Shown in pieces: positions 17,602-26,243 of a stretch of DNA of 64,000 nt. The notes beneath the pieces are model-generated. The model saw only the letters and a list, made by a program, of their open reading frames with translations. It ran no database searches and was not told the DNA's origin. The stretch is from positions 1-64,000 of the forward strand of contig NZ_JACHIF010000009.1 of assembly GCF_014203045.1 (NCBI RefSeq), written 5' to 3'. The DNA is from Prosthecobacter dejongeii. GTDB taxonomy: Bacteria; Verrucomicrobiota; Verrucomicrobiia; Verrucomicrobiales; Verrucomicrobiaceae. How positions within the stretch are numbered: the stretch's first letter is position 1; each line of letters opens with the position of its first letter. The translations under genes and the position numbers were made by a program.

Positions 17602-18099
17602 ATGAAAGCCCAACAAATCCTCCAGGCCATCGGACCCGAACTCCGCCAGCAGATCCTCACCTATCTGCAATCCGACGAGCGCCCGGCCTACCGTGCCGTC
17701 ATCCAGTCCCTGACTCAGGCCCGCAAGCTGCGCCCTCAGTTCATCCTGGAAAAATCCCGCGCCCAGCAGGCCGAGTGGCTGCTGAGCCAGCTCTACATGA
17801 AGACCAACGACCCAGTCGCCGAGCAGATCCTGCAAATCTGGCTGCTGAAGTCCCAGGGCGCCATGCTCATCACCTTCCTGGATGCCGTTGGCATCCAGCA
17901 CGATGGCAAAGGCCAAGTGGATGAACTGCCGGAAGAAATCTCCGAGGAAAAAGCCACCGAAGGCATCCATGCTCTCCTGGCCGTTTACCCACCGCAGCAG
18001 GTGGCCCTTTATCTTCACATGTTCCAGCTTCAGCGCACCGAAGGCTGGGCTGGCCTAACGGCTGCCATGGAGAAGACCGAAGCCATCAAACTGGCCTAA
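17602..18099 (+). CDS. Hypothetical cytoplasmic protein
   Basis: A 165-residue protein, helical throughout by composition (Gln, Leu, Ala, Glu), with no signal peptide or membrane segment. I start it at the ATG at 17602 (MKAQQILQAIG); an upstream extension to 17506 would overlap the previous gene and look non-conserved. It has repeated helical patterns such as QILQAIG, QQILTYLQ and EQILQIWLLKSQG, which suggests a helical-repeat or adaptor fold. A strong terminator follows. I do not recognise the family. Confidence 0.68.
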   Translation: MKAQQILQAIGPELRQQILTYLQSDERPAYRAVIQSLTQARKLRPQFILEKSRAQQAEWLLSQLYMKTNDPVAEQILQIWLLKSQGAMLITFLDAVGIQHDGKGQVDELPEEISEEKATEGIHALLAVYPPQQVALYLHMFQLQRTEGWAGLTAAMEKTEAIKLA

Positions 18100-18119
18100 C
18101 CGCTTCTGTGTTAATCATC

Positions 18120-18151
18120 ACGGCCCTTCAGTCCTGAAGGGCCGTTTTTTT
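18120..18151 (+). terminator. Rho-independent terminator
   Basis: ACGGCCCTTCAG (18120-18131) pairs with CTGAAGGGCCGT (18134-18145), after which a T-run extends to 18151. It ends the 17602 gene before the convergent dnaB gene. Confidence 0.92.
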
Positions 18152-18185
18152 ATGCCTCGTTGGATCTACCCAATCGAGCCTCTCT

Positions 18186-19721
18186 CTACGGAGACTCTGC
18201 CTCATTCTCTTCAGGGAAACGCTCCACGAAGCGCATAGCGTAGTCAATGAATCGCAGAGGAACATCATCCGTAGGACCGTTACGGTTTTTGGCCAGAATC
18301 AGCACGGCCTGGCCTTTTTTACGCTCCTCCTCTTCCTCGGTGCCCACTTCCATCTTGCCCCCGGCATAGTCTTCACGACTGAGCAGGCCCACCATGTCGG
18401 CATCCTGCTCGATGGAGCCGGACTCACGAAGGTCTGAAAGCACTGGGCGCTGCCCTTTACGGGACTCTACCGCACGGTTGAGCTGGGCCAAGACGATGAT
18501 GGGAACATTCAGCTCTTTGGCGATGCCTTTGATCCCGGCGGAGATTTCGGCAATTTCGATCTGGCGGTTATCCTGAGCTCGTCGGCTGCTCGAAGTCATG
18601 AGCTGTAGATAGTCAATCATGATCATCTGGATGTTGTGCTGCTTCTTCATGCGGCGTGCCTTCGCGCGCATTTCCAGCACATCCAGACCGGGCGTGTCAT
18701 CAATTAAGATGTTGGCCTTCTGCAGTTCACGAGTCGCCTTGGTCAGTGCATCCATTTGTGCGCGAGACATAAGACCCCGCGAGAGATCCTGCATGGAAAG
18801 CTGTGCACGGGAGACCAGGAGACGACGCACCAGCATGGTCGCACTCATTTCCAGACTGAAAACTGCGCAGGCCTTGTCACAGTCCACCGCCACATGTTCC
18901 ACCAGGTTCATGGCCAGGGAGGTCTTACCCATGGAAGGACGGGCTGCGATAACGAACATTTCTCCCCCTTGCAGGCCGCTGCTCATCTGGTCCAGCTTGC
19001 TGTAGCCAGTGGAAAGCCCGCGCAACTGTCCTGGGTGCTCTAGCATGTATTGAATGGAGTCGATCGCCTCCGCCACATGAGCGGACAGAGACTTTACGCC
19101 GTCGCTCTTGCCATTGGTGGCTTCACGCACGGCCAGCACCCGCTGCTCACTGTGGTCAATGAGGGTGTTGATGTCTGCCTCCAGGTCATTTTTCCCATGC
19201 TCATAAGACGCCTCAATATTGAGGGAGCAGGCATGGATCATCTGACGCAGCACGTGCTTGTCCTGTACGATCTTTTTGTAGTAGCTGTAGTGCGAAGGCA
19301 CTGGCACAAAGCTAAACAACTCCGTGATCATCGCCGGGCCACCCACGCGGTCCAGCAGCCCCTGGTCGCGCAGGGCGTTCGTCACCATCACCGGATCCAC
19401 CGGCAGGTTCTTGTCATAGAAGGACAAGAGCATTTCATAAACCGTGCGGTTCGCTTCGTGATAAAAAGCAGCGGCAGGTAAGGTAACACGGCTTTCGCTC
19501 AGCCGCTCGTTCGGGTCCTGCAACAGGCTGGAGATAACCCCCTTTTCAGCCTCATCACTGAAAGGCAGCGCACGGTTGATGTTCGCCAGCAGTTCCTCAG
19601 CCGTCGGGATCTCATTGCGCTTGCGACCAAAGGGATTGGCCTGCGGTTTGGCGGCAGCTTTATCAGGGATTTCTCCTGGAGCTGCGGCGGCCTGGACAAG
19701 GTTGGAAACGGATTCTGCCAT
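18186..19721 (-). CDS. dnaB: Replicative DNA helicase DnaB
   Basis: A 511-residue hexameric 5'-3' helicase that unwinds DNA at the replication fork. After an Ala/Pro-rich leader of about 35 residues comes the N-terminal helical domain (PFSDEAEKGVISSLL near 53) and the RecA-like core. The core has Walker A ARPSMGKTSLAM near 267, Walker B MIMIDYLQLM near 375 and the DNA-contact loop SDLRESGSIEQDADM near 440. No intein or frameshift is seen. The gene ends close to the terminator of the convergent 17602 gene. Confidence 0.95.
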   Translation of the reverse strand: MAESVSNLVQAAAAPGEIPDKAAAKPQANPFGRKRNEIPTAEELLANINRALPFSDEAEKGVISSLLQDPNERLSESRVTLPAAAFYHEANRTVYEMLLSFYDKNLPVDPVMVTNALRDQGLLDRVGGPAMITELFSFVPVPSHYSYYKKIVQDKHVLRQMIHACSLNIEASYEHGKNDLEADINTLIDHSEQRVLAVREATNGKSDGVKSLSAHVAEAIDSIQYMLEHPGQLRGLSTGYSKLDQMSSGLQGGEMFVIAARPSMGKTSLAMNLVEHVAVDCDKACAVFSLEMSATMLVRRLLVSRAQLSMQDLSRGLMSRAQMDALTKATRELQKANILIDDTPGLDVLEMRAKARRMKKQHNIQMIMIDYLQLMTSSSRRAQDNRQIEIAEISAGIKGIAKELNVPIIVLAQLNRAVESRKGQRPVLSDLRESGSIEQDADMVGLLSREDYAGGKMEVGTEEEEERKKGQAVLILAKNRNGPTDDVPLRFIDYAMRFVERFPEENEAESP

Positions 19722-19867
19722 GTCCCCGCAACCATGGAGAAAGGTGTGGGCAATGCAATCACAGCAGCTGTGTATAACTTTCTTCGATTTGTGAAAAACT
19801 CCTGACTGGTCACGAAGGTATCACTCTGCGTAAGATGCAGATTCTTTTTCCCGTTCCCTACGCCCCC

Positions 19868-22603
19868 ATGCTCCGACCATCCACTGCCCTTGCCCTCCTC
19901 GCCGGACTGACGGCGAGCGTCTTAGCAGCCAAGCCCGACAAGCCTGCCAAGAAAGAAAAGGAATTCGTCGCGGCTAAACCGGCCTTCACGCCGAGTGCCG
20001 ATACGCCCGCCTTTGATCCTGCCAAGGTGACTCCTCAACACCTGGATACCAGCATGTTCAAAGTGCCCGAGGGCCTGGAGATCTCCGTGTGGGCCACCTC
20101 GCCGATGCTTTTTAACCCGGCCAATATGGACGTGGACCACGCAGGCCGCATCTGGGTAGCTGAAGGTGTGAATTACCGCCGCCACAGTGGCCGCAGCCGT
20201 GAGGGGGATGCCATCCGCGTGCTGCAAGACACCAATGGCGATGGCAAGGCCGATGAGTCCCACGTCTTTGTGCGTGAGAAAGAGCTGGAGTGCCCCCTGG
20301 GCGTGGCCGTGTTTGACAACGTCATCGTCGTCTCCAATACCCCGAACATGATCGTCTATACCGACGTGAACCGGGACCTGAAATTTGATCCCACGGTGGA
20401 CAAACGGGAAGTTCTTCTGAGTGGCTTTGAGCAGGCCCAGCATGATCACAGCCTGCACTCCGTCTATGCCGGGCCCGATGGCCGTTGGTACTTTAGCAAC
20501 GGTAACTGTGGCGCCCAGTTCAGCGACAAAAGCGGCAATACCTTCCGCATCGGCAGCGGTTATCTAAACAACTCGTATGTCGGCCAAAAGAGCGACGACG
20601 GTCACGTGTATGCCGGGGGCTTCACCGCCAGCATTGATCCCAGCGGCCACAATGCCCGTATCCTGGGTTACAACTACCGCAACAGCTACGAAGGCGTGCG
20701 CAACTCCTTCGGGGATATGTTCCTGAATGATAATGACGATCCACCGGCCTGCCGCGTCAGTCACCTCATCGAAGGCGGCAGTTTTGGTTTCTTCTCCCCC
20801 GATGGCAAGCGCCAGTGGCGTGCCGACAAACGCCCCGGCCAGACCATTCCCGTGGCCGAATGGCGTCAAGATGATCCCGGCAGCATCCCTGCGGGCGATG
20901 TCTATGGCGGCGGTGCCCCTACCGGCATGTGTTTTTATGAAAACGGTGCCCTGGGCGACAAATGGAAGGGCCTGCTGCTGAGCTGCGAAACCGGCCGCAA
21001 TGTGGTCTTTGGTTACCTGCCGAAACCCGATGGCGCAGGCTTCAAACTGGAGCGTTTTGACTTCTGCACCACGAACACTACGGGCGTCTTCAAAGGCAGT
21101 GATTTCGTCGGCGGCAAGGACAACATGTCTGACGAAAGCCACACCCTCTTCCGCCCCAGCGATGTCTGTGTCGGCGCAGACGGTGCTATCTACGTGAGCG
21201 ACTGGTTCGACAAACGCACCGGCGGTCACCAGGACACGGACGAAACCTGCAGCGGCACCATCTACCGCATCGCGCCGAAAGGCAGCAAACCCCAGACCGC
21301 GAAGATCAACTTCGACAGTATCGAAGGACAGATCGCTGCGCTGAAATCCCCGGCTAACAACGTCCGCCACACCGGTTTTGTGAAGCTCAAGGAACAGGGA
21401 GACAAGGCCGTAGCCGCCGTCGCAGCCTTGGCTGAAGATAAGAACCCCTATCTCGCAGCCCGTGCCATTTGGCTGCTGGCCCAAATGGGTGAAAACGCTA
21501 GCCTGCGCATCCGCCCCTGGTTGGAGTCCGATGACGAAAACAAGCGCCTCGTTGCCCTCCGCGCACTCCGTGCCGCTGGTGGAGATCTGATGGATCTTTT
21601 CAACAGCATGGCAGCCGATGGCTCTGCCGCCGTCCGTCGCGAAGTCTCCGTCGCCATGCGCGATGTGCCGTTTGCTCAGAGTGGCAATATCCTGGTGGAA
21701 CTGGCCAAGCGTTACAGCGGCAAAGACCGCTCCTACCTGGAAGCCTGGGGTATCGGCTGCACGGGCAAGGAAGCCGAAGTGTGGGCCGCCCTGAAAAAAG
21801 CCAGCAATGGCACCCCAGCCGAAGAATGGACGGATGCCTTCGCCCAGGCAACCTGGCGTCTGCACCCCGCTGCCGCCGTTGAATCCGTGAAGGCCCGTGC
21901 CGTTTCTGCCAAGCTCAGCCCCCAGCAGCGCAAGCTCGCTCTCGACACCCTCGCCTTCACCCAGGATGCCAGTGCCGCCCAGGCCATGCTGGCCGTGGCG
22001 AAGGACAAAGAATCTCCCATCCATGGTGATGCCATGTGGTGGCTGATCAACCGCAGCACCAACGACTGGAAAGACTACAACATCGCAGGCGAACTCAAAG
22101 CCCAGGGCATCTTCGATCCTGAAGCCGCCAAGCTCGTCACCATCGAGATTCCCCCAGCTACCCCTAGCCTCGTGAAACTTGAAGATGTGACGAAACTTAA
22201 GGGCAATGCCAAAAACGGCTCCTCCCTCGTCGTCCGCTGCGTGATGTGCCACCAGATCAACCACCAGGGCGTCGAATTCGGCCCCAGCTTGCAGGGATGG
22301 GGTCTTAGCCAGCCGACCGACATCATCGCCCAGGCCATTCTGGAGCCCAGCAAAGACATCGCCCACGGCTTTGACGGTGTGGAGATTGTCACCAAGGACG
22401 GCATCAAAATCCACGGTATGGTCCTGACCGAAGGCGATGTGCTCATCGTCCGCAGCATGGGAGGCCAGACGCAGTTTGTACCGAAAAGCCGCATCGCCAG
22501 CAAAAAGAAAATGGACCGCTCCCTCATGCTCAGCGGCACCCAGCTCGGCCTCACCGCCCAGGACGTGGCCGACATCGTCGCCTACATGCGCCAGGCGGAG
22601 TAG
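19868..22603 (+). CDS. PVC-type heme-binding dehydrogenase with HEAT repeats
   Basis: About 911 residues. The start at 19868 gives a clean signal peptide (ALALLAGLTASVLAA); an in-frame ATG at 19835 would add 11 residues. The order of domains is: a six-bladed propeller of the Pirellula/Verrucomicrobium membrane-bound dehydrogenase type (about 50-470), HEAT-like repeats (about 490-740), and a C-terminal cytochrome c domain with one heme site (VRCVMCHQI, near 790) of the TIGR02603 kind. It should act outside the cytoplasmic membrane as a redox enzyme on sugars or alcohols, but substrates of this PVC-specific family are mostly unknown. A terminator follows. Confidence 0.87.
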   Translation: MLRPSTALALLAGLTASVLAAKPDKPAKKEKEFVAAKPAFTPSADTPAFDPAKVTPQHLDTSMFKVPEGLEISVWATSPMLFNPANMDVDHAGRIWVAEGVNYRRHSGRSREGDAIRVLQDTNGDGKADESHVFVREKELECPLGVAVFDNVIVVSNTPNMIVYTDVNRDLKFDPTVDKREVLLSGFEQAQHDHSLHSVYAGPDGRWYFSNGNCGAQFSDKSGNTFRIGSGYLNNSYVGQKSDDGHVYAGGFTASIDPSGHNARILGYNYRNSYEGVRNSFGDMFLNDNDDPPACRVSHLIEGGSFGFFSPDGKRQWRADKRPGQTIPVAEWRQDDPGSIPAGDVYGGGAPTGMCFYENGALGDKWKGLLLSCETGRNVVFGYLPKPDGAGFKLERFDFCTTNTTGVFKGSDFVGGKDNMSDESHTLFRPSDVCVGADGAIYVSDWFDKRTGGHQDTDETCSGTIYRIAPKGSKPQTAKINFDSIEGQIAALKSPANNVRHTGFVKLKEQGDKAVAAVAALAEDKNPYLAARAIWLLAQMGENASLRIRPWLESDDENKRLVALRALRAAGGDLMDLFNSMAADGSAAVRREVSVAMRDVPFAQSGNILVELAKRYSGKDRSYLEAWGIGCTGKEAEVWAALKKASNGTPAEEWTDAFAQATWRLHPAAAVESVKARAVSAKLSPQQRKLALDTLAFTQDASAAQAMLAVAKDKESPIHGDAMWWLINRSTNDWKDYNIAGELKAQGIFDPEAAKLVTIEIPPATPSLVKLEDVTKLKGNAKNGSSLVVRCVMCHQINHQGVEFGPSLQGWGLSQPTDIIAQAILEPSKDIAHGFDGVEIVTKDGIKIHGMVLTEGDVLIVRSMGGQTQFVPKSRIASKKKMDRSLMLSGTQLGLTAQDVADIVAYMRQAE

Positions 22604-22617
22604 TTAATCACAGCTCC

Positions 22618-22668
22618 AACGGGTGGGAAATCGCAGTCTTAGAGGCCGCATTTCTCACCCGTTTTCAT
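22618..22668 (+). terminator. Terminator of the heme-binding dehydrogenase gene
   Basis: AACGGGTGGGAAAT (22618-22631) pairs with ATTTCTCACCCGTT (22650-22663), 14 bp with one G-U pair, followed by a T-rich run. It starts 15 bp after the stop. Confidence 0.85.
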
Positions 22669-22789
22669 TTCTACAGACGTTGATTCAGGCAGCGCCTGCA
22701 CCTCCAGAAGGCAGAAAGGATTCCCATTCCCCCAAGAGTTTCACTTTTCATCCGTCAGATTGCCCCCATAATCGCGCGCTCAGACTTAC

Positions 22790-24736
22790 ATGGAACGCCG
22801 CCCCCCTAAAACCGCCCCTTGGACCATCAACGACAGCGCCGACCTTTACGGCATTCGTGAATGGGGTCATGGTTACTTCGATGTCTCTCCCAAAGGCGAA
22901 GTCGTCGTTAACTTAAAGGATGGCAAGAAACCGAAGCCGGTTTCTTTGTCTGAAATCGTCAAGGGCCTGCGCGAACGCGGCACCCAGCTCCCGGTGCTGA
23001 TCCGCTTTGGCGATCTGCTGCGCTGGCGCATTGACGAACTCAATGAAGGTTTTCACTCCGCCATCAAGGAAGCCAAGTACCAGGGCCTGTATCGCGGTGT
23101 TTATCCCATCAAGGTGAACCAGCAGCAGGAAGTCATCGAAGAGATCACACGCTACGGTCGCAAGTATCACTACGGACTCGAAGCCGGCAGCAAGCCAGAG
23201 CTCATCGCAGCCCTGGCCTACATGCACGATCCTGAAGCCTACATCGTTTGCAATGGTTACAAGGATGAAGAGTTCATTGACCTCGCCCTGAATGCCCAAA
23301 AAATGGGCCTGCAGGTCATCCTGGTGCTGGAAATGCCCAGCGAGCTGGCCCTGATCCTGGAACGCTCCAAAAAGATGGGGGTGCGCCCGACTCTCGGCGT
23401 TCGTTTCCGCCTCAGCGCAGAAAGCGCCGGCTACTGGAGCGGCTCCGGCGGCGACGCCAGCGTCTTTGGTCTGAACATTAGCCAGCTCATGGGCGTGGTG
23501 GATCACCTTCGTGACCAGGGCATGCTCGACTGCCTGCGCATGCTGCATTACCACCAGGGCTCTCAGATCCCGAACATTCGCGCCATCCGCCAGGCGGTGA
23601 CCGAAGCCACCCGCGTCTATTGCGGTCTGGTCAAAGAAGGTGCCCGCATGGGCATTCTGGATCTGGGCGGCGGCCTCGCCATCAGTTATGACGGCTTTAA
23701 GGGCGCTACCTCAGCCTCCAGCAACTACGGCACCAAGGAATACTGTGCCGACGTCATCGAAGCCATCACCGAGGTCACTGCCGAAGCAGGCGTGCCGCAT
23801 CCGGACATCATCACGGAATCTGGTCGCGCTGTCGTCGCGTACTATTCCGTCCTGGTCATCAATATCCTGGATGTAAACCGCTTTGAGCCGGGCCGTGGCA
23901 AGATCGAGCTACACAAAGACTCTCCCCAACTTCTCCATAACCTCGCCGAACTGCGCGAGGAATTCGGCAAGGATGTCTCCAAACTAACACGTGACCGCGT
24001 GCAGGAGATCTACAACGACGCCGTCTATTACCGCGACAAGCTGCGCACCGAATTCAACTACGGCAAAGTCGGCCTGCGCGAGCGCTCTCAGGGTGAGGAA
24101 ATGTACTGGTCCATCATGAGCTGGATCTCCGGCAAGCTGGAGTCTGTGGGCCACGATGGCAGCCAAATGGAGCGCATGAGCACCGTCATGACGGATTACT
24201 ATTACGGTAACTTCAGCGTCTTCCAGAGCCTTCCTGACCTTTGGGCCATTGACCAGATCTTCCCGGTCATGCCGATCCATCGTCTCAAGGAAAAGCCGAC
24301 ACGCAATGCAGTGCTTTCCGACATCACCTGCGACAGTGACGGCAAGATTGATAAATTCGCCCACGGCGGAGAAATCTGCGGCAGCCTGCCGCTGCACGAT
24401 CCAGACTTTGAAAAAGGTGAGGACTACATGCTGGGTATCTTCCTCGTCGGTGCCTACCAGGAAACCCTGGGTGATTTGCACAATTTGTTAGGCGACACCA
24501 ACGTGGTGAGCGTCAGCATCGAAAACGGCAAGCTGAAGTACCGCCGTGAGCAGGAAGGCGACAGCGTCTCCGAAGTGCTAAGCTACGTTGAATACGATCC
24601 GAAAGACCTCGCCACCCGTTTTCGCAACTTGGCCGAAAGCGCAGTTGTCTCCAAACGCATCACAGCTACTGAGCGCCGTGAGATCATGGGTGCTTACGAT
24701 GCAGGTCTGCGTGGCTACACGTATTTCGAAACCTAA
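22790..24736 (+). CDS. speA: Biosynthetic arginine decarboxylase
   Basis: A 648-residue PLP enzyme that turns arginine into agmatine, the first step of the agmatine route to putrescine. The N-terminus carries the family signature (WTINDSADLYGIREWG, residues 12-27), the PLP lysine is Lys108 in YPIKVNQQ, and the barrel ends in the phosphate-binding LDLGGGLAISYDG near 288. The C-terminal beta domain has DITCDSDGKIDKF and the GAYQETLGDLHNLLGD stretch. Length and motifs fit SpeA rather than the inducible AdiA. No agmatinase or agmatine deiminase is adjacent. A small lipoprotein gene follows by 22 bp. Confidence 0.95.
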   Translation: MERRPPKTAPWTINDSADLYGIREWGHGYFDVSPKGEVVVNLKDGKKPKPVSLSEIVKGLRERGTQLPVLIRFGDLLRWRIDELNEGFHSAIKEAKYQGLYRGVYPIKVNQQQEVIEEITRYGRKYHYGLEAGSKPELIAALAYMHDPEAYIVCNGYKDEEFIDLALNAQKMGLQVILVLEMPSELALILERSKKMGVRPTLGVRFRLSAESAGYWSGSGGDASVFGLNISQLMGVVDHLRDQGMLDCLRMLHYHQGSQIPNIRAIRQAVTEATRVYCGLVKEGARMGILDLGGGLAISYDGFKGATSASSNYGTKEYCADVIEAITEVTAEAGVPHPDIITESGRAVVAYYSVLVINILDVNRFEPGRGKIELHKDSPQLLHNLAELREEFGKDVSKLTRDRVQEIYNDAVYYRDKLRTEFNYGKVGLRERSQGEEMYWSIMSWISGKLESVGHDGSQMERMSTVMTDYYYGNFSVFQSLPDLWAIDQIFPVMPIHRLKEKPTRNAVLSDITCDSDGKIDKFAHGGEICGSLPLHDPDFEKGEDYMLGIFLVGAYQETLGDLHNLLGDTNVVSVSIENGKLKYRREQEGDSVSEVLSYVEYDPKDLATRFRNLAESAVVSKRITATERREIMGAYDAGLRGYTYFET

Positions 24737-24758
24737 TTTTTAGTTCTCCTGGCTTTTT

Positions 24759-24944
24759 ATGCGCAGTCTCCTACTCCTCCTAGCCGCATCCCTTCTTGCC
24801 TCCTGCATCAGTTTTCCACGTGCTCAGATGCAAGCACGGGAACGCAGTCTGCAAAGTGATCAACCAGCCGATGGCACCGAGCCCGTGGGAGACATTCCTG
24901 CGGTCAAAACACGGGAGAATTTTAAGGATCGTTACTTCCGTTAA
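24759..24944 (+). CDS. Small lipoprotein
   Basis: A 61-residue protein. Residues 2-15 are hydrophobic and lead to a lipobox (LLASC, Cys16), so the mature protein is about 46 residues and acylated. The mature part is short, hydrophilic and charged, and I recognise no family. It is 22 bp after speA and may share its transcript. Two hairpins follow at 24957-25015. Small lipoproteins of this kind cannot be given a function from sequence. Confidence 0.7.
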   Translation: MRSLLLLLAASLLASCISFPRAQMQARERSLQSDQPADGTEPVGDIPAVKTRENFKDRYFR

Positions 24945-24956
24945 TGGGTTCACGAG

Positions 24957-25020
24957 GGGCATTTATATGCCCTTCAACGGGATCAGATTCGGGCAAGCCT
25001 ATTCCCTGGCTTGCCTCTTT
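24957..25020 (+). terminator. Two tandem hairpins before the ABC ATPase
   Basis: GGGCAT (24957-24962) pairs with ATGCCC (24967-24972) around TTAT. Then GGCAAGCC (24992-24999) pairs with GGCTTGCC (25008-25015) and runs into TCTTT. The second looks like a terminator of the speA transcript. The pair could also form an attenuator ahead of the ABC ATPase gene at 25049. Confidence 0.6.
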
Positions 25021-25048
25021 CTGCGCCATGGCGTAAATCATCGTCCGC

Positions 25049-26128
25049 ATGGTCCACATCTCCATTCGCGATCTTACCAAAAGCTTCGGCTCTCTGACGG
25101 TCCTTGACCGAGTGAACTTGGAGATCGGCGAGGGTGAATTATTCTTTCTTCTTGGTCCCAGCGGATGTGGGAAGACCACACTGCTGCGTCACATTGCCGG
25201 ATTTTATCAGCCTGACAGCGGCCAGATTTTTTTGGATGAAGAGGATGTCACTCGCCTTCCCGCCCATAAGCGTGGCACGGGCATGATGTTTCAAAGCTAT
25301 GCCCTCTGGCCTCACCTGAATGTCGCCCAAAACGTGGCCTTCGGTCTTGAGGAAAGAAAACGCCCGCGCCCTGAGATCGAACAGCGCGTGGCAGATGCAC
25401 TCGATCTAGTGCAACTCAGTGGCCTCGGCACCCGTCGCATCGCGCAGCTTTCCGGCGGGCAGCAGCAGCGTGTCGCTCTGGCCCGTGCCCTCGTCATTCG
25501 GCCCCGCTGTCTACTCTTGGATGAGCCTCTTTCAAATCTGGATGCCAAGCTGCGGCATGAAATGCGTTCGGAGATCCGCCGTATTTGCAAAGAGTTCGGC
25601 CTCACTGGTATCTATGTCACCCATGACCGGGATGAGGCCCTCAGCATGGCAGACCGCCTCGCCATCATGGACGGAGGCCGCATTGCACAGCTAGGCACGC
25701 CTGAGGAGGTCTATCGCCATCCCGCCTCCCCCATGGTGGCGGAGTTCATCGGGGAAACCAATTTCATTTCTGGCACGGTTCAGGCCCATGCCGCGAGTGG
25801 TCTGTATGAGGTAAAGACCGCGTTTAGCACGCTACGTGCCCGGTTGAATTCACCAGACTGGCACCCACATCATGGTGAAAAAGTGCTCCTCTCCATCCGA
25901 CCTGAGTCACTCACTTTTGGCCATCTCGTGGACTCGCCGAATCATTTCGCGGGGCGCATTACAGACACGACCTACCTAGGATCCACAGTCCAGTACGCGC
26001 TACAGATTGATGGAGGTCCGAAAATCAAAGTCTGCGAGACCAATCCTCGAGAAATTCGCACGCCTTCCGCTGATGTAGTCCGCGCTGTCGCTCAGCCGCA
26101 TGACCTCGTCATGCTGAAAGATGAATGA
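25049..26128 (+). CDS. ABC importer ATPase with TOBE domain
   Basis: A 359-residue ATPase of the PotA/FbpC (CUT/FBP) kind. The nucleotide-binding domain has Walker A GPSGCGKTT near 37, signature LSGGQQQR near 134, Walker B LLLDEPLSNLD near 154 and the switch histidine in VTHDRDEAL. A C-terminal TOBE_2 domain (about 280-355) is typical of importers of polyamines, iron, sulfate or phosphonate. No permease or binding protein is encoded next to it. Its position near speA makes a polyamine or spermidine role a guess, but no more than that. Downstream, 115 bp precede the kinase gene. Confidence 0.82.
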   Translation: MVHISIRDLTKSFGSLTVLDRVNLEIGEGELFFLLGPSGCGKTTLLRHIAGFYQPDSGQIFLDEEDVTRLPAHKRGTGMMFQSYALWPHLNVAQNVAFGLEERKRPRPEIEQRVADALDLVQLSGLGTRRIAQLSGGQQQRVALARALVIRPRCLLLDEPLSNLDAKLRHEMRSEIRRICKEFGLTGIYVTHDRDEALSMADRLAIMDGGRIAQLGTPEEVYRHPASPMVAEFIGETNFISGTVQAHAASGLYEVKTAFSTLRARLNSPDWHPHHGEKVLLSIRPESLTFGHLVDSPNHFAGRITDTTYLGSTVQYALQIDGGPKIKVCETNPREIRTPSADVVRAVAQPHDLVMLKDE

Positions 26129-26243
26129 CCATGAGGTCACTTGACGGAGCATAATCTGCCCGATTCACAGCGTTAATGTCCTCTATAGGGAAGTCCTCCT
26201 TGGACCTTTCCTTCCTTTACGGCAGTCAGTCTGCTCCCGCATC

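Noticed and set aside
20564..22414. 616-codon open frame on the minus strand
   Set aside because: It lies wholly inside the heme-binding dehydrogenase gene in the opposite frame. The real gene has domains, heme site and terminator, and the antisense product is a Gly/His/Ala-rich shadow.
22664..22789. Possible riboswitch leader of speA
   Set aside because: Only a very short 5-bp stem is visible in the 126-bp leader. No conserved aptamer core is recognisable.
26126..26145. Small palindrome at the end of the ABC ATPase gene
   Set aside because: TGACC and GGTCA pair over 5 bp across the stop codon, with no T-run. It is too short to be called a terminator.
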